DNA of 19,703 nt from NCBI RefSeq assembly GCF_049472655.1, contig NZ_JAQNCS010000024.1:1-19703 (forward strand). Direction: 5' to 3'. Under the pieces are notes generated by a model that worked only from the letters and a program-made list of their open reading frames with translations, searched no databases and was not told the origin of the DNA. This DNA comes from Deferribacter abyssi (GTDB taxonomy: Bacteria; Chrysiogenota; Deferribacteres; Deferribacterales; Deferribacteraceae). Position 1 is the stretch's first letter. Each line of letters opens with the position of its first letter. The position numbers and the translations under genes are program-made. Shown here piece by piece: positions 1 through 6,884 of the stretch.

Positions 1-1
1 A

Positions 2-2413
2 ATCGTTTCAACCATTTCTATCTTAATAATCACCGCAGCAATTTCTTATATCAATTACAAAAATGTAAGGAAATCCATTTTATCCATGGCAGAGGATATG
101 TTTGTTAAAGCTGATGAGGCTATAAACCACAATATCGAAACAAAACTTAAAGATTTATCTCTTACGGTAAAAACGTTAGTAGATAATAAATATTTAAATA
201 AACTGTTTGCTGAGGCAAAAAGAAATGAACTAGCTGCTGAATTAAAAGACTACTTCAGAATATTAAAAAACAAATATGGTATAGCCCAGTTTCAATATCA
301 TCTCCCACCTGCCACAAGCTTTCTAAGACTACACAAACCATCAAAATATGGCGATGACTTATCTAGTTTTAGAAAAACCGTTGTTAAATGTAATAAAGAT
401 AAAAAACCTGTCACAGGAATAGAAGTTGGTAGAGCTGGTCCCGGTCTTAGAGTTGTATATCCAGTGTTTTATAATGGCAACCATATTGGTAGTGTTGAAA
501 TGGGTGCTTCACTTTTAACCTTAATTAACAATGTTGCTGATACATTCAAGCTAGAATTTGCTGTAGGTATTTATGATGATGTATTCAAAAAAGCCCGCAG
601 ATTCAACAATAAAGAAAGTGATATAATAATAAATAACTTAGTTTTTTATACTTTTTCAGGAAATAACATTAAAAAATTACTAAAAAATGCTTACAATAAA
701 AAAAGTTATAAAACAGAAAACGGTTTCTTTTATCTACATAAGTTACCACTAAAAGATTTTTCAGGTAACGAAATCGGAGTAGTTTTTTATACACATAATT
801 TTTTGCATGAAATAAAGAGTGCCAATAAATCCCTACTAATTAACATTATAATAGCAATTATTGGCTTTATAATGATCTTAGTCTTAATAATAAGTCTTAA
901 TATGGCTTTTAGGCCAATCAAATTCTTCCTAGAAATTGTCAAAGAGCTTGCCTATGGTAAGGGTGATTTGAGTAAAAGAATTCCTTTAAAATATGCTTCT
1001 TGTGAGGAGTTGACGTCTGTTGACTTGAAAGAGTGCACAGAGCATTCAAAGGAAAATCCATGCTGGAATGTGTTTGGTGATTTTTCGGATAACAGAAAAT
1101 GTCCACTATTAACTTCTGGCAAAATAGAAAAATGTGAAAAATGTAAAGTTTTCAATGCATCTATAAAAGACGAAATAGCTGAAATGTCGATTTGGGTCAA
1201 CACATTTATAAACAATATTGAAAAAGACTTTTTAAAAACATTAATTAACTTATCAAAAACATCTGAGAGTGTGATACCAGTAAGTGAAAAAATTGCTAAT
1301 ATTGAAAGTGCGATTGCAGAAAATGTACAAATGTCTAATCAAGTTGCTACTGCAAGCGAAGAAATGAGTTCCACTATTATGGAAATTGCAAGAAGTGCCA
1401 ATGAAGCTTCCAATATGGCTGAAAAAACAATGAAAGTGGCTGAAGAAGGCGGAGTAATTATTGACGAATCATTACAGTATTCTGAAAGTGTAAGCCAGGT
1501 AATCGAAACATTAAGTAATGAAACAAATGATCTTTTAGAAAATTCTAAACAAATTGGAGAAATACTTTCCGTAATTAATGACATTGCAGATCAAACAAAC
1601 TTATTAGCGCTCAATGCAGCCATCGAAGCAGCAAGAGCCGGTGAACATGGAAGAGGATTTGCTGTAGTGGCAGATGAGGTAAGAAAACTTGCAGAAAAAA
1701 CCCAAAAATCCACTAAAGAAATTGAAAATATGATAAAAAATATACAATACAATGTAAAACATGTTAATGAAAAATCAATAGAAGTGAAAAAGTCTGTAGA
1801 TAAACAGGTAGAAATCACTAGAAATACAAACGAAAATTTCAACACAATTCTCTCTTCTATAAGAGAGTTAGTTAATCTTATTATGAGTATTTCAGCTGCA
1901 GTTGAAGAACAATCATCTGCTACAGAAGAAATTACAAGAAGTGTAGAAAATGTTGCAAAAGCATCTGAAACAGTAAAAGAAGATATTTTAGATATGACAG
2001 ATGTTTTGGATAATATGCTAAAGAATTTATCACAGATGACAGATTCATATTCTAAATTTAAATTTAGCAGTAAAGGGGCATCTTTTATTCGTGCTAAATT
2101 AGATCACATCCAGTTTGTAATAAATGTCATCAAATGTGTAGCAAACAGAAATTGTAGTTTTACAATCGTAGACCATAAGTCATGTAATTTTGGAAAGTTT
2201 TATTATAATGAAGGGATGAAATTGTTTAAAGATGATCCAGATTACAAGAAAATAGAAAATAATCATATCCAGGTACATGACCTCGGCAGAATTATCATGG
2301 ACTCTATAAAAAATAAAAACTTTGATGAAGCACATTCTAATTTACAAAAGTTTTTAATAATCGTTAGCGAGCTTATCAATGAGCTAAATACTTTAATAGA
2401 AAAATATAGGTAG
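2..2413 (+). CDS. Methyl-accepting chemotaxis protein with C-terminal CZB domain (5' partial)
   Basis: Membrane chemoreceptor that signals to CheA/CheW. The frame stays open to the left edge and encodes a hydrophobic stretch (nt 2-60) before the first in-window ATG at 86, so the N-terminus and TM1 are cut off. Numbering from the ATG at 86: residues 1-245 look like an extracytoplasmic Cache-type sensor (VGRAGPGLRVVYPVF, then GSVEMGASL); TM2 is about 248-275; a HAMP-like region follows. It contains an unusual insert with Cys306, 317, 326, 339, 350 and 353 (CW, CP and CEKC motifs). The signalling tip is clear at about 502-537 (NLLALNAAIEAARAGEHGRG). Residues about 670-775 fit the CZB zinc-binding domain: His674 in LDH, Cys700 in DHKSCNFGKFYY, His727 and His731 in HIQVH. 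Ligand unknown. Convergent with purC. Confidence 0.95.
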   Translation: MVSTISILIITAAISYINYKNVRKSILSMAEDMFVKADEAINHNIETKLKDLSLTVKTLVDNKYLNKLFAEAKRNELAAELKDYFRILKNKYGIAQFQYHLPPATSFLRLHKPSKYGDDLSSFRKTVVKCNKDKKPVTGIEVGRAGPGLRVVYPVFYNGNHIGSVEMGASLLTLINNVADTFKLEFAVGIYDDVFKKARRFNNKESDIIINNLVFYTFSGNNIKKLLKNAYNKKSYKTENGFFYLHKLPLKDFSGNEIGVVFYTHNFLHEIKSANKSLLINIIIAIIGFIMILVLIISLNMAFRPIKFFLEIVKELAYGKGDLSKRIPLKYASCEELTSVDLKECTEHSKENPCWNVFGDFSDNRKCPLLTSGKIEKCEKCKVFNASIKDEIAEMSIWVNTFINNIEKDFLKTLINLSKTSESVIPVSEKIANIESAIAENVQMSNQVATASEEMSSTIMEIARSANEASNMAEKTMKVAEEGGVIIDESLQYSESVSQVIETLSNETNDLLENSKQIGEILSVINDIADQTNLLALNAAIEAARAGEHGRGFAVVADEVRKLAEKTQKSTKEIENMIKNIQYNVKHVNEKSIEVKKSVDKQVEITRNTNENFNTILSSIRELVNLIMSISAAVEEQSSATEEITRSVENVAKASETVKEDILDMTDVLDNMLKNLSQMTDSYSKFKFSSKGASFIRAKLDHIQFVINVIKCVANRNCSFTIVDHKSCNFGKFYYNEGMKLFKDDPDYKKIENNHIQVHDLGRIIMDSIKNKNFDEAHSNLQKFLIIVSELINELNTLIEKYR

Positions 2414-2435
2414 TAAAAATTACACCATCGATATC

Positions 2436-2477
2436 GGCCCTCGCAATAATAAAATTGTAATTATCACTGCGAGGGTC
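2436..2477. terminator. Stem-loop between convergent MCP and purC genes
   Basis: A 10-bp stem (GGCCCTCGCA at 2436-2445 pairing TGCGAGGGTC at 2468-2477, with one G-T pair) encloses a 22-nt AT-rich loop. It is the only GC-rich stretch in the 97-bp gap between two genes that end towards each other, so a bidirectional transcription stop is likely. Neither side has a good T tract, so it is not a textbook intrinsic terminator and may instead be a dispersed palindrome or an mRNA 3'-end stabiliser. Confidence 0.5.
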
Positions 2478-2510
2478 ATAAATTCAAAATAATCTTTATT
2501 TACTTGGCAT

Positions 2511-3389
2511 CTATTTTGTAAGAATTTCCATTATCTCAAGGTATCTTTTAGATGTTTGCTCAATAATACTATCAGGAAGTTCTGGACCTGGAGCTTTTTT
2601 ATCCCAATCTAGAGTTTCAAGATAATTTCTTACAAATTGCTTATCCATACTCTCCTGAGGTTTTCCCACTTCATAACTTGCTTTAAACCAAAATCTTGAA
2701 GAATCTGGTGTTAATAGTTCATCAATCAAAATTATTTCACCATCTTTTTCTCCAAATTCCATCTTTGTATCAGCTATAATAATCCCCTTTTCCTCAGCAA
2801 TTTTTGAGCAATAATTATATATTTCTATAGTATAATCTCTCAACTTTTTAGCAATCTTATCACCAATTTTTAGAACCATTTCATCAAAAGAAATATTTTC
2901 ATCATGCTCACCAATCTCGGCCTTTGTTGCAGGCGTAAAAATAGGTGGCTCAATTTTTTGTGATTCTTTCAAACCCTCTGGCAACAATATTCCACAAACT
3001 CCCCCCGTTTTTAAATAATCTTTCCAAGCTGAACCAGTAATATACCCTCTGACAACACACTCTACAGGATAAGGTTTTGCTTTCTTTACAAGCATACTTC
3101 TACCTTCAAGTATATCTTTATATTTTTTACAAACTTCAGGCATATCCTCTATTTCTGTAGTAATAAGATGATTCTTTACAATATGAGATGTTTTTTCAAA
3201 CCAAAATTTAGAGAGTTGAGTCAACACATAACCTTTATAAGGAATCCCATTTGGCAAAATTACATCAAATGCAGAAATTCTGTCAGTTGTTACTATTAAA
3301 AGATAATTACCCAAATCATATATGTCTCTAACCTTCCCCCTGCCCACTAATTTCAAATCTGGAATATCTGTTTTTAAAACAACTTTCAT
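2511..3389 (-). CDS. purC: Phosphoribosylaminoimidazole-succinocarboxamide synthase (SAICAR synthetase)
   Basis: Cytoplasmic purine-synthesis enzyme that joins CAIR and aspartate with ATP to make SAICAR. The 292-aa protein matches the longer PurC form in length. Visible family motifs: GRGKVRDIYDLG and TTDRISAFDVILPNGIPYKG near the N-terminus (nucleotide binding), ECVVRGYITGSAWKDY in the middle, and ADTKMEFG followed by LIDELLTPDSSRFW (metal and substrate site). The ATG has a strong Shine-Dalgarno (AAGGAGG, 4 nt spacer) that overlaps the upstream gene's stop codon. It is the last gene of the mtaB-reductase-purC operon, with a 9-bp gap to the preceding gene. No other purine gene is in view, so it is separated from the rest of its pathway here. 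Confidence 0.97.
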   Translation of the reverse strand: MKVVLKTDIPDLKLVGRGKVRDIYDLGNYLLIVTTDRISAFDVILPNGIPYKGYVLTQLSKFWFEKTSHIVKNHLITTEIEDMPEVCKKYKDILEGRSMLVKKAKPYPVECVVRGYITGSAWKDYLKTGGVCGILLPEGLKESQKIEPPIFTPATKAEIGEHDENISFDEMVLKIGDKIAKKLRDYTIEIYNYCSKIAEEKGIIIADTKMEFGEKDGEIILIDELLTPDSSRFWFKASYEVGKPQESMDKQFVRNYLETLDWDKKAPGPELPDSIIEQTSKRYLEIMEILTK

Positions 3390-3398
3390 GACTCCTCC

Positions 3399-5051
3399 TT
3401 ATAAAGTTTTAAATCTTTTAACGCTTTCTATTCCACCCAAAATATTGTAAGCCTCGTACCCAAGATTTCTCAAAAATCTTGTAGCAAGATAGCCTCTAAA
3501 CCCAACTGCACAATAAAGATAAACTGGTCTTTCCCTATCAATCTCATCCAATCTATCTCTTAGCTCGTTAACATAAATATTCTTTGCATTATCAATCCTA
3601 TAAAGGTTATATTCTAATTTTGTGCGCACATCAATAACTTGTAATGAACTGTCTTTCATCAAATCAAGAAAATGATCCGGCTTTATACCATAACCCTCTC
3701 CTCTATCCTGATTTGCAGCCACAAATCCTGCTTTATTAATATTATCTCTGGCTGACCCAAATGGAGGAGCATAGGAAAAGTCAATATTTTCCAAATCATA
3801 AATAGTTAATCCACCATACAATGCAGTAGCAATGACATCCACTTTTCTTACTGTATCATAACTGCCACTAGCTTCAACTCCCAACACTTTCTTTGTTTTT
3901 TTATCGAATATTGTCTTCATATAAATATATTTGTAACCAGGATAATACTCTGCATGATCAGGGTCTTCTGTATAAACATAATCTGCGTCAAAACCAGCAT
4001 TCAACGCTTCTTTATAACTCAACCCAGTTTTGGCTACAACCTTATCAAAAAAACCTACAACACTTGTACCTAAAATCCCCGGATTCTCAAGAACACCCCC
4101 AGCAGCATTACAACCAGCTACTCTACCCTCTCTGTTTGCAGGACCAGCTAAAGGGAACAAAACCTTTTTACCTGAAATTATATGCACTTTCTCCACTGCA
4201 TCTCCAGCAGCAAATATATAATCATAATTTGTTTGCATATAACTATTTGTTAATATTCCACCGGTTTCTCCAAGTTCTATCCCTGCATTTTGGGCAATCT
4301 CCACATTAGGTTTTACACCTGTTGCAAGAAAAAGCATATCTACATCGATAAATTCATCATCGTCTAAAAACAATCTGTATTTCCCACTACTAAAAACAAT
4401 CTTTTTTACTTTTCTACCACAAAAAAGTTTTACACCTTCCTTCCTCATTCTCTCTTCTACTTCAAACGCAATTTCAGGGGAATATCCCGGTAGAATATGT
4501 GGTGCTATTTCAATAATATTTACTTTTAAACTGCAATGAAGCATAGCCTCTGCCACTTCAACCCCAATATAACCACCACCAATTATTGCCACAGTTTCAG
4601 GTTTTTTCTCTTCTAAAAATCTTTTTATTGCATCAACATCTTCCACAGTTCTCATCTGAAAATATGGAATATTTTCAATACCTTCTATATTCGGTACAAC
4701 AGGTTTTGAACCTGTAGCAATTATCAATTTATCAAAACTTTCTTCAATTACTCCTTCTTCATTTTTCACATAAACAACCTTCTTTTTAGTATTAATTTGT
4801 AATACTTCATGATTTACTAATATATCCGCTTTAAATCTTCTCCCTAAAGTTTTGGGAGTATGTAACAATAGATTTTTACGTTTATTTATCTTACCACTAA
4901 TATAATAAGGCAAACCGCAGTTAGCATAAGAAACATAACCATTCTTCTCAAAAATCTTTATCTCTAAATATTCATTAGTTCTTCTAGCTTTTGCTGCGGC
5001 ACTTGCCCCAGCAGCAACACCACCTATGATAATTAATTTGTCTCTATTCAA
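3399..5051 (-). CDS. CoA-disulfide / persulfide reductase (FAD) fused to a rhodanese domain
   Basis: Flavoprotein of the pyridine nucleotide-disulfide oxidoreductase family, single-cysteine subgroup (CoA-disulfide reductase, NADH oxidase, NADH-dependent persulfide reductase). FAD-binding motif IIGGVAAGASAAAKAR at residues 7-23; redox Cys45 in SYANCGLPYY; NAD-binding IIGGGYIGVEVAEA in the middle; second FAD motif IFAAGDAVE; dimerisation domain about 325-445. Residues about 460-550 are a rhodanese domain with catalytic Cys514 in YCAVGFRGY, which is known to carry persulfide sulfur to the flavin domain. The rhodanese fusion favours reduction of CoA or low-molecular-weight persulfides and polysulfide over plain NADH oxidase activity; the exact substrate is inferred. 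The start is TTG (5049-5051), overlapping the mtaB end by 8 bp behind a GGGGG ribosome-binding stretch; no in-frame ATG lies before the FAD motif. Confidence 0.9.
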   Translation of the reverse strand: MNRDKLIIIGGVAAGASAAAKARRTNEYLEIKIFEKNGYVSYANCGLPYYISGKINKRKNLLLHTPKTLGRRFKADILVNHEVLQINTKKKVVYVKNEEGVIEESFDKLIIATGSKPVVPNIEGIENIPYFQMRTVEDVDAIKRFLEEKKPETVAIIGGGYIGVEVAEAMLHCSLKVNIIEIAPHILPGYSPEIAFEVEERMRKEGVKLFCGRKVKKIVFSSGKYRLFLDDDEFIDVDMLFLATGVKPNVEIAQNAGIELGETGGILTNSYMQTNYDYIFAAGDAVEKVHIISGKKVLFPLAGPANREGRVAGCNAAGGVLENPGILGTSVVGFFDKVVAKTGLSYKEALNAGFDADYVYTEDPDHAEYYPGYKYIYMKTIFDKKTKKVLGVEASGSYDTVRKVDVIATALYGGLTIYDLENIDFSYAPPFGSARDNINKAGFVAANQDRGEGYGIKPDHFLDLMKDSSLQVIDVRTKLEYNLYRIDNAKNIYVNELRDRLDEIDRERPVYLYCAVGFRGYLATRFLRNLGYEAYNILGGIESVKRFKTL

Positions 5052-6291
5052 CTTTAACCCCCACTAAACCTTTATCATTTACATTTTTTATTAAAACGTT
5101 ACACAGTTCATTTTTTATCACTTTTCCATCCTCGATTGTAACATAGTGATAATTACTCGTATATCCACCACCATTCGATTCTATCAAAACATTAACTATC
5201 TTTCCAACCATATTTAGCTCAGCTTCTCGTTTTAAAATCTTTCCCACCTCTCTCAACCTTTTAGCTCTTTGCTCTTTTACCTTTTTTGGGATATGATTGT
5301 CCATATTGTAAGCCTTAGTACCTTTTCTTTTGGAATAAGAAAAAACATGCAGAAAATCAACACCACCTTTAACCAAAGTATCAATCGTACTATTAAAATC
5401 TTCATCTGTTTCACCAGGAAAACCTACAATTACATCAGAGCCTATCCTCACATCACTTATATTCTCTTTTATTTTTTTACAAACTTTAATAAAATCTTCT
5501 TTAGAATAATTTCTATTCATTTTATTTAGTATCTTATCTGAACCACTTTGTAATGATATATGAAAATGATTACATATTTTCCCATCAGAATTTCTCACAA
5601 TATCTATTAATTCATCATCTACTTCTCCAACATCCAATGAAGAAAGCCTTATTCTTACACCATTATCAATCTCCATGATTATTCTTTTTAGCAAATACTT
5701 TAAGTCTATACCAATATCTTGACCATATTTACCAATATGAATACCTACCAAGACGATCTCTTTAAAATTCTGATCAACCAGAAAATTTAGTTCTTTTAAA
5801 ACATCCTCAACCTGCTTACTATTAGGTTGTCCTCTCAAATATGGTATAATGCAATATGAACAAAACGAATCACACCCATCCTGTATTTTTAAAAAAGCTC
5901 TTGTTTTGTCATAATCAGATTTAATAGAATAGTTCTCAAAAGATACACTAAATTCAAAATCAAGATAATAGGCAATTTTATCTAAGATTTGTAGTTTCTC
6001 AGTGTTTTCCACAACCAAATCAACATACTGTTTTGATTCATTATCAATAATACTCGCAAAACAACCTGTCACCACAACTTTCTTATCATATATTTTTTTT
6101 ACTTTTTTTATAAAATCCTTACATTTTTTCTCAGCATTTTGAGTAACTGCACAGCTGTTTATGATAACAATATCAGCATCATCTAATCTATCAACACAAA
6201 GCAGCCCTTTCCTTATTGCTTGAAGTCTCAACTGCTCCATTTCTGAAATATTTACTTTACATCCAAATGTGTAAAAATAAACTCTTTGCAT
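5044..6291 (-). CDS. mtaB: tRNA t6A37 methylthiotransferase MtaB
   Basis: Radical-SAM enzyme that adds a methylthio group to N6-threonylcarbamoyladenosine at tRNA position 37. At 415 aa it has the family layout: an N-terminal UPF0004 domain with the first iron-sulfur ligands Cys11 (TFGCKVN), Cys47 (INSCAV) and Cys77 (TGCFAS); a radical-SAM domain with Cys140, Cys144 and Cys147 (CDSFCSYC); and a short C-terminal TRAM-like region. The TFGCKVN signature separates MtaB from MiaB and RimO. The ATG at 6291 has an AAGG-type ribosome-binding site. It is the first gene of a three-gene operon and overlaps the reductase downstream, implying translational coupling. Both products depend on sulfur chemistry, but a shared role is only a guess. 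Confidence 0.93.
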   Translation of the reverse strand: MQRVYFYTFGCKVNISEMEQLRLQAIRKGLLCVDRLDDADIVIINSCAVTQNAEKKCKDFIKKVKKIYDKKVVVTGCFASIIDNESKQYVDLVVENTEKLQILDKIAYYLDFEFSVSFENYSIKSDYDKTRAFLKIQDGCDSFCSYCIIPYLRGQPNSKQVEDVLKELNFLVDQNFKEIVLVGIHIGKYGQDIGIDLKYLLKRIIMEIDNGVRIRLSSLDVGEVDDELIDIVRNSDGKICNHFHISLQSGSDKILNKMNRNYSKEDFIKVCKKIKENISDVRIGSDVIVGFPGETDEDFNSTIDTLVKGGVDFLHVFSYSKRKGTKAYNMDNHIPKKVKEQRAKRLREVGKILKREAELNMVGKIVNVLIESNGGGYTSNYHYVTIEDGKVIKNELCNVLIKNVNDKGLVGVKVE

Positions 6292-6325
6292 AATTTACCT
6301 TGAACTTTTTATTTAAAAAACTATC

Positions 6326-6353
6326 AATATAAGTGTCCCCTGTAGGTTGTCAA
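6326..6353 (-). promoter_or_regulatory. Sigma70-type promoter of the mtaB operon
   Basis: On the minus strand a perfect -35 TTGACA (plus 6348-6353) is followed by 16 nt and a -10 TATATT (plus 6326-6331). This predicts a start near 6319 and a leader of about 28 nt before the mtaB ATG at 6291. It is the best promoter match in the window. Confidence 0.75.
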
Positions 6354-6368
6354 TATACAATAGTAATT

Positions 6369-6392
6369 GCGCCTGTAAAGGCGCTTTTTTTT
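6369..6392 (+). terminator. Intrinsic terminator with no gene upstream on its strand
   Basis: GCGCC (6369-6373), loop TGTAAA, GGCGC (6380-6384), then eight T residues (6385-6392): a textbook Rho-independent terminator reading rightwards. No plus-strand gene ends here, because mtaB lies on the other strand. It could end an antisense or small RNA starting in the gap or inside mtaB, or shield the fliL-glnD promoter immediately downstream. Its T run falls where the -35 box of that promoter would be. Confidence 0.7.
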
Positions 6393-6404
6393 ATTTAAAA
6401 TTTA

Positions 6405-6413
6405 TGTTATATT
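6405..6413 (+). promoter_or_regulatory. Extended -10 promoter of fliL-like/glnD, predicted leaderless
   Basis: TGTTATATT contains an extended -10 (TG-N-TATATT). Only 6 nt separate it from the ATG at 6420, so transcription should begin at or within a couple of bases of the start codon. No Shine-Dalgarno fits between, and no -35 box is visible (that position is the T run of the preceding terminator). It closely resembles the promoter at 17980. Confidence 0.65.
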
Positions 6414-6419
6414 CAACAT

Positions 6420-6884
6420 ATGAAAAAGTTCATATTACTAACATCTTTTATAATTGTAGCAATAACTATCTTATTAATTATAAAAAACTCCTTAGATATT
6501 TCTTTAAAACCTATTGTGTCCAATATCAAGTTTAAACGCAAAACAATTTATGAGAAATATAATGTAAAAGAGATTAAGATAGATGATACTTACGGTGTTC
6601 TTATTGAAAACATAGTTGCATCAAGTGGTGATTTGACTAATAGACACATAAAAGTTGATCTTTACATCGAAGCTAAAGATAAAGACACCGCAAAGCTATT
6701 AACTAAAAATCAAAAACAAACTGTATATACTATTACTGATGTCATGACTAATTTTAAAACATCAGATTTATCCACTCCAAACGGAAAAAAGTTTTTTAAA
6801 GAACAAATAAAAAGGGCATTAGAATTAAAATTTGGAAAAGAAAAAATAAAAAACATTTATTTATACAATATGGTCTTTAACTGA
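6420..6884 (+). CDS. FliL-like single-pass membrane protein
   Basis: A 154-aa protein with an N-terminal membrane anchor (residues about 4-22, after MKK) and a periplasmic domain. The second half has the FliL pattern: RHIKVDLYIEA (the beta strand that usually reads like RYLKVSIELE), then TITDVMTNFKTSDLSTPNGKKFFKEQIKRALE and a final KIKNIYLYNMVF strand. FliL proteins sit at the flagellar basal body beside the stator and have a stomatin-like fold. Here the gene is not in a flagellar operon; its TGA overlaps the glnD ATG (TGATG). It has no Shine-Dalgarno and appears to be read from a leaderless transcript. The family call is from sequence pattern; a flagellar role in this setting is uncertain. 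Confidence 0.7.
   Translation: MKKFILLTSFIIVAITILLIIKNSLDISLKPIVSNIKFKRKTIYEKYNVKEIKIDDTYGVLIENIVASSGDLTNRHIKVDLYIEAKDKDTAKLLTKNQKQTVYTITDVMTNFKTSDLSTPNGKKFFKEQIKRALELKFGKEKIKNIYLYNMVFN

Noticed and set aside
3893..4309. A 138-codon plus-strand frame opposite the CoA-disulfide reductase
   Set aside because: It is antisense to a well-conserved enzyme, has low-complexity composition and no ribosome-binding site.
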